Shown one piece after another: positions 1 to 8,411 of a stretch of DNA of 52,369 nt (the stretch's first letter is position 1; each line of letters opens with the position of its first letter). The position numbers were made by a program, and so were the translations under genes. The notes under the pieces are model-generated. The model did not search any database, was not told the DNA's origin, and saw only the letters and a list, made by a program, of their open reading frames with translations. This stretch comes from JBHPCZ01 sp042573625 (lineage in GTDB: Bacteria > Desulfobacterota > Desulfobacteria > Desulfobacterales > UBA11574), in NCBI GenBank assembly GCA_042573625.1, contig JBHPCZ010000007.1:1-52369 (forward strand), in the 5' to 3' direction.

Positions 1-129
1 TAACAAATCGCATCCTTTTTTGCGATTGGGAGGCGCCTTTTAGATGATTCTCAAGGAATCTTGCATTCTGCCAACTCTCTTTTGAAAGGCTTCACCATAT
101 CAACTAATAATAAACAAAAGGAAACTGGA

Positions 130-1014
130 ATGAATTTCAACCGAATTAAAAGTTTGACAATGTATCTGTTCGTTTTTACCCTATGTTCTCTGCTTTTTCC
201 TTTCCCCGTCCATGCTGCCTCTCCATCTGGAACCGATAAGAAAATTAGCAACAGCCTTGGCATGGAGTTTGTCTACATAAAGCCTGGCACGTTCATGATG
301 GGGAGTCCGCTTGATGAACCCGGCCGGAATTGGAATGAAAAACAGCACCGTGTAACCCTGACCAAGGGGTTTTACATGCAGACGACAGAAGTAACCCAGG
401 GGCAATGGCAGGCGGTCATGGGGGGCAACCCTTCCTATTTCAAAAATTGCGGGGATGATTGTCCTGTGGAAAAAGTATCCTGGAACGATGCACAGGAATT
501 CATCAGGAAGCTGAACCGGCGTGAAGGCGGCAATGCATACCGGCTCCCAACCGAAGCGCAGTGGGAATATGCGGCAAGAGCCGGGAGTTCCACTGCCTTT
601 GCAAACGGTGGCATAACAGAACTCAAGTGTGGTTATGATGGCAAACTGGATGCCATGGGATGGTATTGCGGCAATTCCGGAGTCAATTATAATGGGTGTT
701 TTGATGGGAGTGGCTGGGGTGGGCCAAAATGTGCTGGCACCCATAAGGTAGCTCAGAAACAAGCCAATGCCTGGGGACTGTACGATATGCACGGTAATGT
801 ATGGGAGTGGTGTCAGAATTGGTATAAGAAAAAATATCCGTCCGGTTCTGTTACCGATCCAACAGGGCCGTCTTCGGGTTCGCACCGGGTGTCCCGTGGC
901 GGTGGTTGGCTCTACCGCGCCAGGAGCTGCCGGTCAGCCAATCGCGACGGGTACAGGTCTGGCTATCGCCGCGAACGCCTGGGGTTCCGGCTTGCTCTTT
1001 CCCCAGGTCAGTGA
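130..1014 (+). CDS. Secreted SUMF1/FGE-sulfatase-fold protein, possible DGR target
   Basis: The 294-residue protein starts at ATG 130, which has AGGAAA just upstream; an in-frame TTG at 61 lacks such a site. A signal peptide (about residues 1-29, ending in VHA) is followed by a formylglycine-generating-enzyme fold: LGMEFVYIKPGTFMMGS near residue 40, then TTEVTQGQW, RLPTEAQWEYAARAG, MHGNVWEWCQNWY and a C-terminal SHRVSRGGGW...RSANRD...LGFRLAL. These motifs define the family. The protein is probably exported and is not an obvious true FGE, because the two catalytic cysteines cannot be placed with confidence. The C-terminal 40 residues have the layout of variable regions in C-type-lectin/FGE targets of diversity-generating retroelements, but ordinary family members look similar. 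No reverse transcriptase is in the window. Family assignment is strong; the DGR role is inference. Confidence 0.85.
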   Translation: MNFNRIKSLTMYLFVFTLCSLLFPFPVHAASPSGTDKKISNSLGMEFVYIKPGTFMMGSPLDEPGRNWNEKQHRVTLTKGFYMQTTEVTQGQWQAVMGGNPSYFKNCGDDCPVEKVSWNDAQEFIRKLNRREGGNAYRLPTEAQWEYAARAGSSTAFANGGITELKCGYDGKLDAMGWYCGNSGVNYNGCFDGSGWGGPKCAGTHKVAQKQANAWGLYDMHGNVWEWCQNWYKKKYPSGSVTDPTGPSSGSHRVSRGGGWLYRARSCRSANRDGYRSGYRRERLGFRLALSPGQ

Positions 1015-1097
1015 GCCAAGTAAAACGCGGAATCGAACGCCGTAGCCCCGGAAGGCCGTAGCGGAGCAGGCCTGTAGGCGGCATAGGCGCCTCGATG

Positions 1098-1112
1098 GAG
1101 CGCGAAGCGCTC
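1098..1112 (+). other. GAGCGC-GAA-GCGCTC hairpin downstream of the FGE-fold gene
   Basis: A perfect 6-bp stem closes a GAA loop 84 bp after the stop codon of the FGE-fold gene. Known DGRs carry a short stem-loop (cruciform) just beyond the variable region that is needed for homing. This one is shorter and further away, so a link is only suggestive. Confidence 0.4.
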
Positions 1113-1175
1113 ACAGCATTGTTTTATTCAACTATTTGGAGTCATAAGGAGTTTAGCTATTCCTGGTTTATAACG

Positions 1176-1328
1176 ATGCCGATTCAGTTTAAGTTTTTCG
1201 TTATTTCAGTAAAAAACTATGCAGAAGTCGAAGCGGATCTGAACCGCTGGCAAACTTGCGATACCTGCCTTACATCAATTGCTTTACAGCGAGAGATACA
1301 ATTTCAAGATAACATATGCCAATCATAA
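1176..1328 (+). pseudogene. Remnant of a small protein gene downstream of the FGE-fold gene (HRDC-like DGR accessory candidate)
   Basis: From ATG 1176 the frame reads MPIQFKFFVISVKNYAEV, then EADLNRW, and then looses obvious similarity before stopping at 1328. The opening block resembles, from memory, the start of short proteins encoded between FGE-type DGR targets and the reverse transcriptase (pattern M-x-FKFF-x-I-x-V-x(5)-AE-x-x-LN). Those proteins are longer and contain an HRDC-like part, so this would be a truncated remnant. No convincing ribosome-binding site lies directly before the ATG. It could also be a chance frame. The assignment is inference and would need a profile search. Confidence 0.35.
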
Positions 1329-1443
1329 CCTTTAACTATCTCAAAAAGTTCAAACCGAAGATACGAAATCTGAACACTACGGCTATGACCTTACAGTAGT
1401 GCAAATTTCAAGGGGCTGAGAAATATCGGAAATATTTTTTGAG

Positions 1444-1476
1444 CCGGGACGGCCAAAAAGAGGCCCCCCGGTTTTT
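1444..1476 (+). terminator. Rho-independent terminator, + strand
   Basis: A GC-rich hairpin (CCGGGACGGCC, loop AAAAAGA, GGCCCCCCGG) is followed by TTTTT. It points in the + direction, so it would end transcription from the FGE-fold gene and its remnant neighbour before the convergent aldolase gene. Confidence 0.65.
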
Positions 1477-1564
1477 CATTTTAACTGAAAACAAATTTTG
1501 CCCCTCGACTTTTCTCAACGCTCTACACGGAATGTTATTTTGAAAACCACCATAAAGCCCGCAT

Positions 1565-2728
1565 TCAACGCAGCCTGTCAATTCGGTTGAAATATTCTTC
1601 GCGGCATCTGTTTTCGATTTCGAGAAGATCCCTGAAGGGCCGGTTGAAATCTTCAACACCTGCGGTGAAAAGGCCGTGGCCGTAGACAATAACGCCGGGG
1701 TTGTTTTCGATGGCGCCGGGGACGGTTTTGAAGAGTCCGTGAGGGCCTGAACCGACTTCACCCGAAACAACAGGGATATTGCATACAGACCGCTCATGGG
1801 GGCAGTTGATATGGCACTTGCCGCTGCATTCACAGTTTTCGATATCACAATCCATGGAAAGGATAACGGAAAATTTAGGGTGGCCGTGAAGAATCGCGTT
1901 GTATTCCGTATTTTTTACGATGTGCAGGTGTGCGGGAAGTTCGCTGGAAGCGGTGATCGCAACGCAGGATGAACCGTCCATGGGGCAAGGATCGATACAT
2001 CCTTTCAAATTGCCCAATGAACTCCCGGTCTGACTGATAAATAGCGTGTCTTCATAACGCAATGAAATGTTTCCAAAATAGGAATCCACCAGGCGATGAT
2101 CAACGGTCAGCTTTCCCGCCTCCTGTATGGCCGCCACCACTTCGGTTTCCGAGCTAAAAGGGCCTTTCATCAGCAGGCCGTCAAAACAGATCGGCGGGTC
2201 AAGGGCCTTTACTACACGGTCAAAAACCTGCTGCCGTCGGCGATCCGATTTTCCTTTTTTCAGGCGTGACAGCGTGTCATGAAAAAATTTTACAAAGCAG
2301 GCAAAGCAAATTGAAGAAAATGTGACAAAGGCCTGTTCAAGGCTCACCGTCCCCTGGGTGACAATGCCGATCTCCGGTATGATCACACTTTTACGCTTTT
2401 TCAAAATTGAAACAATGGCTTCGGATGTGAATTGCCGGGATATTGGAAGATCATGGAGAAAGGTTCGGGTTTCACAGTCTTCGGGGAAAATTACATTGCC
2501 GGAGGTGTTGGCGAGATAGTTTATGATGTGCCAGTAGGGTTCCGCGGGTCGGGAAAACAGAAGGGCATTGATGTTAAGATGTTCAAAGACTTTTTCAAGT
2601 TCGGCGCATGCCCCATGATCCATGTTCCAGACAAGCCGGGCATCCCGAAAGCCGAGTAACGGCGCCCCGGCATCGGTAAGACCGCTTTTGCAAAGCTTGT
2701 TTTCGTATATCTGAAAAATCGGTTCCAT
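1565..2728 (-). CDS. Class II aldolase/adducin family protein with duplicated fold and Cys-rich insert
   Basis: The C-terminal half (about residues 205-380) carries class II aldolase signatures: GNISLRYEDTLFISQTGSSL, SSELPAHLHIVKN, AILHGHPKFS and YGHGLFTAGVEDF. The His-rich motifs are the usual zinc ligands. The N-terminal half, with IPEIGIVTQGTVSLEQAF near residue 115, looks like a degenerate second copy of the same fold, giving 387 residues against about 220 for single-domain members. Between the HGHP and YGHG motifs lies an insert with about six cysteines (around nucleotides 1780-1855), unusual for the family. The start codon overlaps the upstream AOR stop by one base (TAATG), so the two genes are translationally coupled. 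A role in cleaving or isomerising a small sugar or aldehyde phosphate whose aldehyde feeds AOR is inference. Confidence 0.85.
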   Translation of the reverse strand: MEPIFQIYENKLCKSGLTDAGAPLLGFRDARLVWNMDHGACAELEKVFEHLNINALLFSRPAEPYWHIINYLANTSGNVIFPEDCETRTFLHDLPISRQFTSEAIVSILKKRKSVIIPEIGIVTQGTVSLEQAFVTFSSICFACFVKFFHDTLSRLKKGKSDRRRQQVFDRVVKALDPPICFDGLLMKGPFSSETEVVAAIQEAGKLTVDHRLVDSYFGNISLRYEDTLFISQTGSSLGNLKGCIDPCPMDGSSCVAITASSELPAHLHIVKNTEYNAILHGHPKFSVILSMDCDIENCECSGKCHINCPHERSVCNIPVVSGEVGSGPHGLFKTVPGAIENNPGVIVYGHGLFTAGVEDFNRPFRDLLEIENRCREEYFNRIDRLR

Positions 2729-4491
2729 TATAAATCTGATTCAAGCCCCAACGCACGTGCCGTTTCCGAAAGCGGCTTGCCGGTTTGATCCAGCTTTCTG
2801 ACAATATAATAGTCTGAGCGTGCTTTCAGAAAATCTTTTCTCTTGATGGGGTCAACCTGGATACTGCCGTCGCGATAACCCTGTGACTTAAAAAAGCGAG
2901 ACGGCAGATCGTCATCCTTTTGAGAAAAGCCGTTAGCGGCGTTCATCATTCGTTCGTTGTAGCAGGTGCGTTCCCCGGTTTCAGAAAGTTCCTGGCCGGT
3001 GGTTCTTATCCCTGTCACTGCCGTGTAAACAGCGGCGTACTCTTCCAGAGAAGCTGCAAAGAAGATAAATTTACAGGCGGTTAGAGAATCGACAACGGCA
3101 TTTAAATCTTCAGCGATTTTGATCATTCCGGCCTTGCCGCTGAAGGAAAAACGATCGGTGGCAACCGGCTTTCTCAGAATTTCGTGGCTGATGGGATACG
3201 CTCTTAAATGGCAGCCCCCACGGGAAGATGTTGCATAGGCCAGCGCCATTCCATAGGCGCCTCTCGGGTCGTAAGCCGGGAGTTCCTGGCCCTTGACGGT
3301 CATGGCCAGATCGGGATGTCCGCTTTCCCGGGCAAACCGGGCGGCACCCTTGCCGAGGGCAATCCCTTCCCCCTTTCTGTTCGCGATATCGTGCAGGAGT
3401 GAAAGAATCTCATCGGGTAATATTTTTTTTTCTGAAACTTCTGAGAAGCATGCCAGTGTTGCTGCCGCTGAAATGGTATCCATCCCCATTTCGTTACATA
3501 TTCTGTTGGCTTCGACAACCGTGTCGATGTCGCTGTTTCCTAGAAGCGCGCTGAAGTGAGACATGGTTTCAAACTCGGGAATATTCATCCCATTCCGGGC
3601 CACCTTCTTACACCGGATATGACACCCGCGGCATCCAATGCTTTTGGGGTTGTACCTCTTTTTGAAGGCGTGGGCGTTCATGGAAAGGGCATCTTTGAAA
3701 CGGGTTTTACGAAAATTCTCGGTGGGCATCATGCGCCTGGCATCCATCAGATCATAAAGGGCACCGGTGCCGAATCGGGAAATTCCGAATTCTCCGAAAA
3801 GCGCCGGGGAAGCCGCCGCAAGACGGAAGACATCCTCACACGCTGTTTTCAAACCTTTGGGATCAAAGACGCCGGTTTTTCCGGAACCTTTGACAGTGAT
3901 GTACTTAAGGTTTTTGGACGCGAATACGAGCCCCAGGCCGTTCCGTCCCGCTGCATAATGCCGGTCGAAGATGATGCTGGAAAAGAGAACGCCGTTTTCA
4001 GCTGCGGGTCCGATGACGGCGGCAGCGCCCTTGCCTTTGAGAAAAGCGTTTGCAGAAGTGATTCCCCGGCCGGAAAGATGCGTTGCAGGGGTGATTCGGA
4101 TGGTTTTGTCCGCGATCTCCAGGCCGCAGAGACTTTCGGACTTTCCGGTAATAAAGAGTCCGTCAAGCCCGGCTCTTTTGAGTTGAGTGCCGAATGTTCC
4201 GCCCACGGAGGAATCACCGATGGTTCCGGTAAGGGGTGAGCGGGACATGACGGTCATCCGCCCTGAAGTGGGGGATGCGGTATTTACCAGCGGGCCGGTG
4301 AACAGAAGGAGCGGCATCCCGGGATCATCCCAGTCGAGGGTAATATATTGCCTGATATGAAACCCGGCAAGCCCTCTTCCCCCGATGAATTTTTTTAGAA
4401 GTTCCGGATCCACAGTTTCAATCGACCATGTATGATCAGCAAGGTTGATTCGGGCAATTTTTCCGCACCATCCGTACATGTTCGTATCCAT
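2728..4491 (-). CDS. Aldehyde:ferredoxin oxidoreductase (AOR family)
   Basis: The 587-residue protein matches the tungsten/molybdopterin AOR family end to end. It begins with YGWCGKIARINL, continues with the N-terminal pterin-binding domain (FTGPLVNTASPTSGRMTVMSRSPLTG), and has the [4Fe-4S] ligands as IGCRGCHIRC near residue 285 with a distal Cys in DSLTACKF near residue 475. AORs oxidise aldehydes to carboxylates with ferredoxin as acceptor in the cytoplasm of anaerobes. It is the first gene of a two-gene unit with the class II aldolase, and a sigma-70-like promoter lies about 80-110 bp upstream. The true substrate is unknown. Either Met1 or Met5 could be the start; neither has a clear Shine-Dalgarno sequence. 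Confidence 0.92.
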   Translation of the reverse strand: MDTNMYGWCGKIARINLADHTWSIETVDPELLKKFIGGRGLAGFHIRQYITLDWDDPGMPLLLFTGPLVNTASPTSGRMTVMSRSPLTGTIGDSSVGGTFGTQLKRAGLDGLFITGKSESLCGLEIADKTIRITPATHLSGRGITSANAFLKGKGAAAVIGPAAENGVLFSSIIFDRHYAAGRNGLGLVFASKNLKYITVKGSGKTGVFDPKGLKTACEDVFRLAAASPALFGEFGISRFGTGALYDLMDARRMMPTENFRKTRFKDALSMNAHAFKKRYNPKSIGCRGCHIRCKKVARNGMNIPEFETMSHFSALLGNSDIDTVVEANRICNEMGMDTISAAATLACFSEVSEKKILPDEILSLLHDIANRKGEGIALGKGAARFARESGHPDLAMTVKGQELPAYDPRGAYGMALAYATSSRGGCHLRAYPISHEILRKPVATDRFSFSGKAGMIKIAEDLNAVVDSLTACKFIFFAASLEEYAAVYTAVTGIRTTGQELSETGERTCYNERMMNAANGFSQKDDDLPSRFFKSQGYRDGSIQVDPIKRKDFLKARSDYYIVRKLDQTGKPLSETARALGLESDL

Positions 4492-4573
4492 TTAGTCCGT
4501 GAAAAAACCGGGTTCGTCGTTAAAACAGTTTGAAAGCCCCCTGACGCGAAAATAAATCCTTTTACACAAGGTG

Positions 4574-4602
4574 AACTTAAGGAAATGGAGCTCGAGTGTC
4601 AA
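4574..4602 (-). promoter_or_regulatory. Putative sigma-70 promoter for the AOR-aldolase unit
   Basis: On the minus strand TTGACA (4602-4597) is followed after 17 bp by TAAGTT (4579-4574). The -35 is perfect and the -10 weak. It sits upstream of the AOR start. Confidence 0.4.
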
Positions 4603-4619
4603 CCTGGAAAGTGCCGACG

Positions 4620-4907
4620 ATGAATTCTGTTTGGATCTTTATAAAATAACATAAAAATTGCCAAAAGAAGAAAGATGTGGTCTGACACTTCAGATCAGAA
4701 GGGTCGCTGTGGCGATTCCTTCGAATACCTGCCCTGTTAAATAATGCTTTGCATTAAAATCTGATTTCATTAAATGAGATTTTATTTAACAGGGTAAACA
4801 GGAGGAAGATGCTCAAAGCGCTGATAAAATCGTTGGAGAACAAACACTTGAACCCCTGACTCCTTGAACCCTCGAACCCTCTTCTCCAACTCAATTGGAG
4901 AAGAACC
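4620..4907. repeat. Dispersed repeat B', copy 1 (with nested palindromic insert)
   Basis: This stretch aligns with 40083-40380: both share the blocks around CTGTTTGGAT, GATGCTCAAA and GGAGAACAAACACTTG, then CCCCTTGA/CCTCGAA motifs, and end with a perfect 9-bp-stem hairpin (CTTCTCCAA-CTCAA-TTGGAGAAG at 4881-4903). Copy 1 alone carries an extra palindrome at about 4730-4802 (CCTGCCCTGTTAAAT ... ATTTAACAGGG). It fills most of the 496-bp gap between AOR and the HD gene; I see no gene in that gap. Confidence 0.75.
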
Positions 4908-4987
4908 TGATGGCTGTATGATCTTGTGCTGTCTTGACATCCTTGCTGTTTCAGCTTAACTTTCGATTTTTGAATTAGCCGAATTGT

Positions 4988-5782
4988 ATGGAAAAGAGAA
5001 TGATGAAACAAAAAGATCCGGAAGCGCTGAAAACCTGGTTTAGCGATTATGTCGCCGGTTTTTATACGGACATTGAGGCGAACAACCGCAATATTCGCCT
5101 TAAGGAGAAACATACAGAACGGGTATGCCGGAATATGGTCATGCTGGGCAAGGCCCTGGGCCTGCCGGATCAGAAAATAATACTGGCGGAAATCATGGGA
5201 TTATTTCACGACCTGGGCCGGTTCCGGCAATACGCGACCTACGGTACATTCAACGACAGGATTTCCGTGAATCATGCCAGACTCGGGATACGGCAGATGG
5301 CGAGACACCGGGTTTTGTCCGGGTACCCGAGAGACGAGAAGCGGTTGATTGCAAAAGCCATTGCCTGTCATAACACCGCCGAAATCACGGCAGACGAGGA
5401 TGGGGAAACACTTTTCTTCATTCGCCTCTTGCGGGATGCCGACAAGCTCGATATATACAAAGTCTTCATCAATTACTATCAGAATCGGGGAAAAAATCCA
5501 AACCCGGTGGTAGAAATCGGTCTTCCCGATGATCCGGCCTGTTCGCCGAAGGTTGTTTCAGCCCTTAACCAGGGCCGGATTGCCCTTATGGAGGATTTAA
5601 AAACATTGAATGACTTTAAACTGCTCCTGATCAGCTGGGTGTTTGATCTGAACTTTGTCCCTTCGTTTCAGATCGTTCAGCGCCGCGGGTATGTTGAGCG
5701 AATTGAAGCCACGCTGCCTGATTCAGAAGACGTATCAGCGGCAGTCAGTCAGGTACGCGATTATGTGAAGCGCCACCTGTAA
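4988..5782 (+). CDS. HD-domain phosphohydrolase-like protein
   Basis: The 264-residue soluble protein has an HD signature: His42 (KHTERV), H74-D75 in GLFHDLGRFRQ, H-containing segments VNHARLG and IACHNTAE, and a distal Asp in LLRDADKLD. HD proteins are metal-dependent phosphohydrolases acting on nucleotides or phospho-esters; the substrate here cannot be told. Alternative starts are ATG 5000 and ATG 5003; the GGAAAAGAG just before them makes a start slightly inside the longest frame quite possible. It stands alone on the + strand between the B' repeat and the small selenoprotein candidate. Confidence 0.8.
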   Translation: MEKRMMKQKDPEALKTWFSDYVAGFYTDIEANNRNIRLKEKHTERVCRNMVMLGKALGLPDQKIILAEIMGLFHDLGRFRQYATYGTFNDRISVNHARLGIRQMARHRVLSGYPRDEKRLIAKAIACHNTAEITADEDGETLFFIRLLRDADKLDIYKVFINYYQNRGKNPNPVVEIGLPDDPACSPKVVSALNQGRIALMEDLKTLNDFKLLLISWVFDLNFVPSFQIVQRRGYVERIEATLPDSEDVSAAVSQVRDYVKRHL

Positions 5783-5956
5783 TCCCCATCGGCTGAGCGC
5801 ATCGAGCATAGCGCATGGTATTTTTTGCTCTGCGCTTTGCCCTATGTAACAATATCCAAAACTTATGAACAAGATCATAAAAAGCCTGATGGAACTAACA
5901 TATAATTACAAAATGTTATTGAGATTTCGATGCATTGAGTTACAAGGAGTCGAAAA

Positions 5957-6130
5957 ATGAAAGAAATTGCCATATTGCTGGCCATTGTAGGGATCTGGTA
6001 CCTGTTGCAGGCGGTGATCCTGCCCAAATTAGGGATTTCCACGTGAGTGCGGGATGCTTGTCAGGTGACAAGAAATGAGGATCACGTCATAGATCCTGAA
6101 TCGGAGAGAAATACAGGAGATGGGAAATAA
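5957..6130 (+). CDS. Candidate small membrane selenoprotein (in-frame TGA at 6044-6046)
   Basis: ATG 5957 follows AGGAG at ideal spacing. The first 29 codons give one transmembrane segment (residues 3-22) ending VILPKLGIST, then TGA. If TGA is read as selenocysteine the frame continues U-V-R-D-A-C-Q-V and stops at TAA 6130, for 57 residues with a U-x4-C pair. Ten bases after the TGA is a perfect 6-bp stem (CTTGTC 6057-6062, GACAAG 6067-6072) closing an AGGT loop. That is the geometry of a bacterial SECIS: an apical loop with G at its start, about 16 nt from the UGA. A small single-pass protein with a membrane-proximal redox pair is the likely role. The alternative is a 29-residue peptide ending at TGA. 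No selenocysteine machinery genes lie in the window. Confidence 0.6.
6057..6072 (+). promoter_or_regulatory. SECIS-like stem-loop
   Basis: A 6-bp perfect stem (CTTGTC/GACAAG) with AGGT loop starts 11 nt downstream of the in-frame TGA at 6044-6046, as in fdhF-type bacterial SECIS elements. Confidence 0.55.
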
Positions 6131-6172
6131 ACCGATACCCGGATATTTTCTCGCTGCCGGAAAGTATAAATA

Positions 6173-6982
6173 TTAATCGCCAAGCAGCAGCAACGGAATC
6201 CAGGGCATGGCTCTTGGGATCGGCAGGTTGGTTCCGTCCAGTTCCTGGATGTACTCATTACCGCCCAATTCATCAATGTATTTGACAGGCCCTAAACCTT
6301 TTACCAGCCAGTTTGTTTGTATCGGATCGGGAAGATCGTTACCATAAGGGTCTTTGTCTGAAAATACTATTGTCGTTACCACTCTGATGGCACGAAAAGT
6401 CCCCAGGGGGCCTCTGACGGTTTCTTTGGCTTGAGGCACTGAAGTTGAATGGTAGCGGCTATTGAAAGGCACCACAGTGCCACCTGCACATTTCACTTTA
6501 AATGATGCCGAACCGGGATTATCTGCATCCCGATTATTGTCGGCAGGTTCTCCCAGAATCATCACCGGGTTGGCATACGTGATGGGCGGATCGAGGGTTA
6601 CAAAAATAGTTGCATCGCCACAAGTCTCATTACCGGAAGGAAAATCGGTAAGAGTATATCCGTGCCGACGAAGACCGGCATCGTCGTTGGTAAAATATTC
6701 CTCATCACCATCCAAGGTCTGAATCACAGCCGTTAGGACACCATTTATCAGTTTTTCTTGGGTAGAAATAACAGTTTTATTTACAGACCAGGTAGAAGCC
6801 AGGTCATCTTCATTACATCCAGAGCCCTCACATCCAATGTAATCCCATGAATTGTCGATCTCCAGAGGGAAATAGTCAACGGAGTCGTAGGCCAGGGCGA
6901 TCGAGCCTATTGTGCCGAAAGCAAGTAACAGACCGACACTTACGATTACTGTTATTGCGCGCTTGTATCTTAATATTCGCAT
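6173..6982 (-). CDS. Secreted protein of unknown function
   Basis: The start at ATG 6982 is preferred over ATG 7000 because GCGGGA precedes it at normal distance. The 269-residue product has a signal peptide (YKRAITVIVSVGLLLAFGTIGSIALA) and a mature part opening with DYFPLEIDNSWDYIGCEG, a pattern seen in exported proteins that describe measured text-like beta domains. Cysteines occur as GCEGSGC and in ETCGD and VKCAGG, suggesting disulfides in the periplasm or outside the cell. The C-terminus is short and hydrophobic (MPWIPLLLLGD) and might be a sorting or anchoring tail. I recognise no family with confidence. Confidence 0.7.
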   Translation of the reverse strand: MRILRYKRAITVIVSVGLLLAFGTIGSIALAYDSVDYFPLEIDNSWDYIGCEGSGCNEDDLASTWSVNKTVISTQEKLINGVLTAVIQTLDGDEEYFTNDDAGLRRHGYTLTDFPSGNETCGDATIFVTLDPPITYANPVMILGEPADNNRDADNPGSASFKVKCAGGTVVPFNSRYHSTSVPQAKETVRGPLGTFRAIRVVTTIVFSDKDPYGNDLPDPIQTNWLVKGLGPVKYIDELGGNEYIQELDGTNLPIPRAMPWIPLLLLGD

Positions 6983-7000
6983 ATAATATCCCGCCATCAA

Positions 7001-7458
7001 TTCATTACAAAAAAAAATACTGGGTCAGTTACTCTCTCGCAATGCAAGGATAATTTCTCTTTTGCACATCGTTTGCGTAGCAGAGTGGATGCAACCGAGA
7101 AGATAATGTTTTAATTACAGAAAAACCGACACAACCGGATGTGAATATTCATTGGGTATCATCCTGAGCAACGGTTAAACGGCTGAGTCGGCATCTCGTG
7201 GTATAAAAACAAAAAACCATCATACTGTCAAGGCAAATCGCTTTTTGGCATTACCCCGGAGTTAACAAGTTTGCATCATAACAGTCCGGAATAACAACCA
7301 TTGTCGTGGCATTACAGGTGCCTGACAATAAGATTCATGCAGGTTATTGTATAAAAAAGCCGAAGCACGATCATAAAATATTGGACTAAACATATAAAAT
7401 CGGTGTAAACTTTTATTTGTCAATGCCCTTTAAATAAAACCCGTGGAGAAAACCGGTC
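7001..7458. other. Intergenic region, nothing recognised
   Basis: This AT-rich 458-bp stretch lies between divergent genes. I see no open frame, long inverted repeat or clear promoter pair; it presumably holds the promoters of both flanking genes. Confidence 0.5.
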
Positions 7459-7812
7459 ATGTATTCCGCAGATGTCAAAAGGTGCGCGCAGCAGATCGTT
7501 AAGGAATTTTTCAATGATATATTAATTGGCGAGTATCAGATACCCTCTCTAAGGGAGATGGAATTCTTTCTCAAAGAGAATATAGATTACGCATTTGACG
7601 ATTATCAGGCCACCAAAAAGATTGTGCGTTCACATCCGCACTGGAGCAGCGAACAGATTTCTGATGAATTGGAAAGACAAAAAATGCGGTATGAAAACCA
7701 GTACCGTACCAATTTAAAGACAGCCGCCCAAAATGCTGTCGAGGAGGTTGAAAACCATGTGAAAAGCTTAAGGGATGCGATCAAGGCATGGAAAATATCG
7801 AATTTGGACTAA
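7459..7812 (+). CDS. Small conserved-looking hypothetical protein
   Basis: This 117-residue acidic and helical protein (MYSADVKRCAQQIV...) has no signal peptide or membrane segment. The second half (QISDELERQKMRYENQYR through AVEEVENHVKSLRDAIKAWK) is likely a long helix or coiled coil. GGAG lies about 11 bp before the ATG. Clean codon use and a free-standing position support a real gene, but I recognise no family. Confidence 0.6.
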   Translation: MYSADVKRCAQQIVKEFFNDILIGEYQIPSLREMEFFLKENIDYAFDDYQATKKIVRSHPHWSSEQISDELERQKMRYENQYRTNLKTAAQNAVEEVENHVKSLRDAIKAWKISNLD

Positions 7813-7989
7813 AATAAAACTTCCGGTTTCGTACCCTAATTTTAATCACAATGCATAACGCATAAGGGTTGGATGATATTTATTAAAGCCATAACATAAA
7901 CAAAGCATTGTCGCTTTAATAACGGTGCTTAGATATCAAACGCAGATCAAAAAATCGATCCGGGGAAGCTTATTCGGGAAATCATATTT

Positions 7990-8370
7990 TCAGGTTGTAT
8001 GTACGGTGTGATTTTGAAGGAGATGATCCAGCTGAGTGTTTTGGTATGGTGTTAATTTTCCAAATTTGAGACCGTGCCGTCTCATTGACAGAGAGCTGTC
8101 AGAGAGGTCAACGGTTATATTGGAATTTGAAGTGGTTTTAAATGGGACGCTGCGCAAATGAAAGTCATGGTCCGATAGAAAAATGTCTAATTCAGAAACC
8201 TTATATGACTTCTCTCCGCTGTCAAAATAGTGAACCGTAAGCCCGCCCTTGCTGATTTCTTTGATTTGGGCCAGTACCGGCGGGTCCGACATGAGAACAG
8301 CGAAAGCCCCCTCCTTAGCCTTGAATCGATTCTGTTGTCTCTGCTCAATGAAATCTTTTATTTTGCCCAT
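7990..8370 (-). CDS. PilZ-domain protein
   Basis: The 126-residue protein fits a stand-alone PilZ domain, which binds cyclic di-GMP. The RQQNR motif near residue 11 corresponds to the RxxxR ligand motif, and EISKGGLTVHY near residue 38 corresponds to D/N-x-S-x-x-G. The C-terminal block RRHGLKFGKLTPYQ and LDHLLQNHT is typical of such proteins in Desulfobacterota. The first Asp/Asn of the second motif is replaced by Glu, which may weaken ligand binding. It is monocistronic. Confidence 0.75.
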   Translation of the reverse strand: MGKIKDFIEQRQQNRFKAKEGAFAVLMSDPPVLAQIKEISKGGLTVHYFDSGEKSYKVSELDIFLSDHDFHLRSVPFKTTSNSNITVDLSDSSLSMRRHGLKFGKLTPYQNTQLDHLLQNHTVHTT

Positions 8371-8411
8371 GGCAGGATATCCTGAATGTTCGAAGAGAAC
8401 GTCAACTCAAT

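Noticed and set aside
3556..4239. Long + strand frame opposite the AOR gene
   Set aside because: It is antisense to a well-conserved enzyme, and its sequence shows no domain; it is a by-product of codon bias.
4754..5113. Minus-strand frame across the B' repeat into the HD gene
   Set aside because: It consists of repeat sequence and the antisense of the HD gene.
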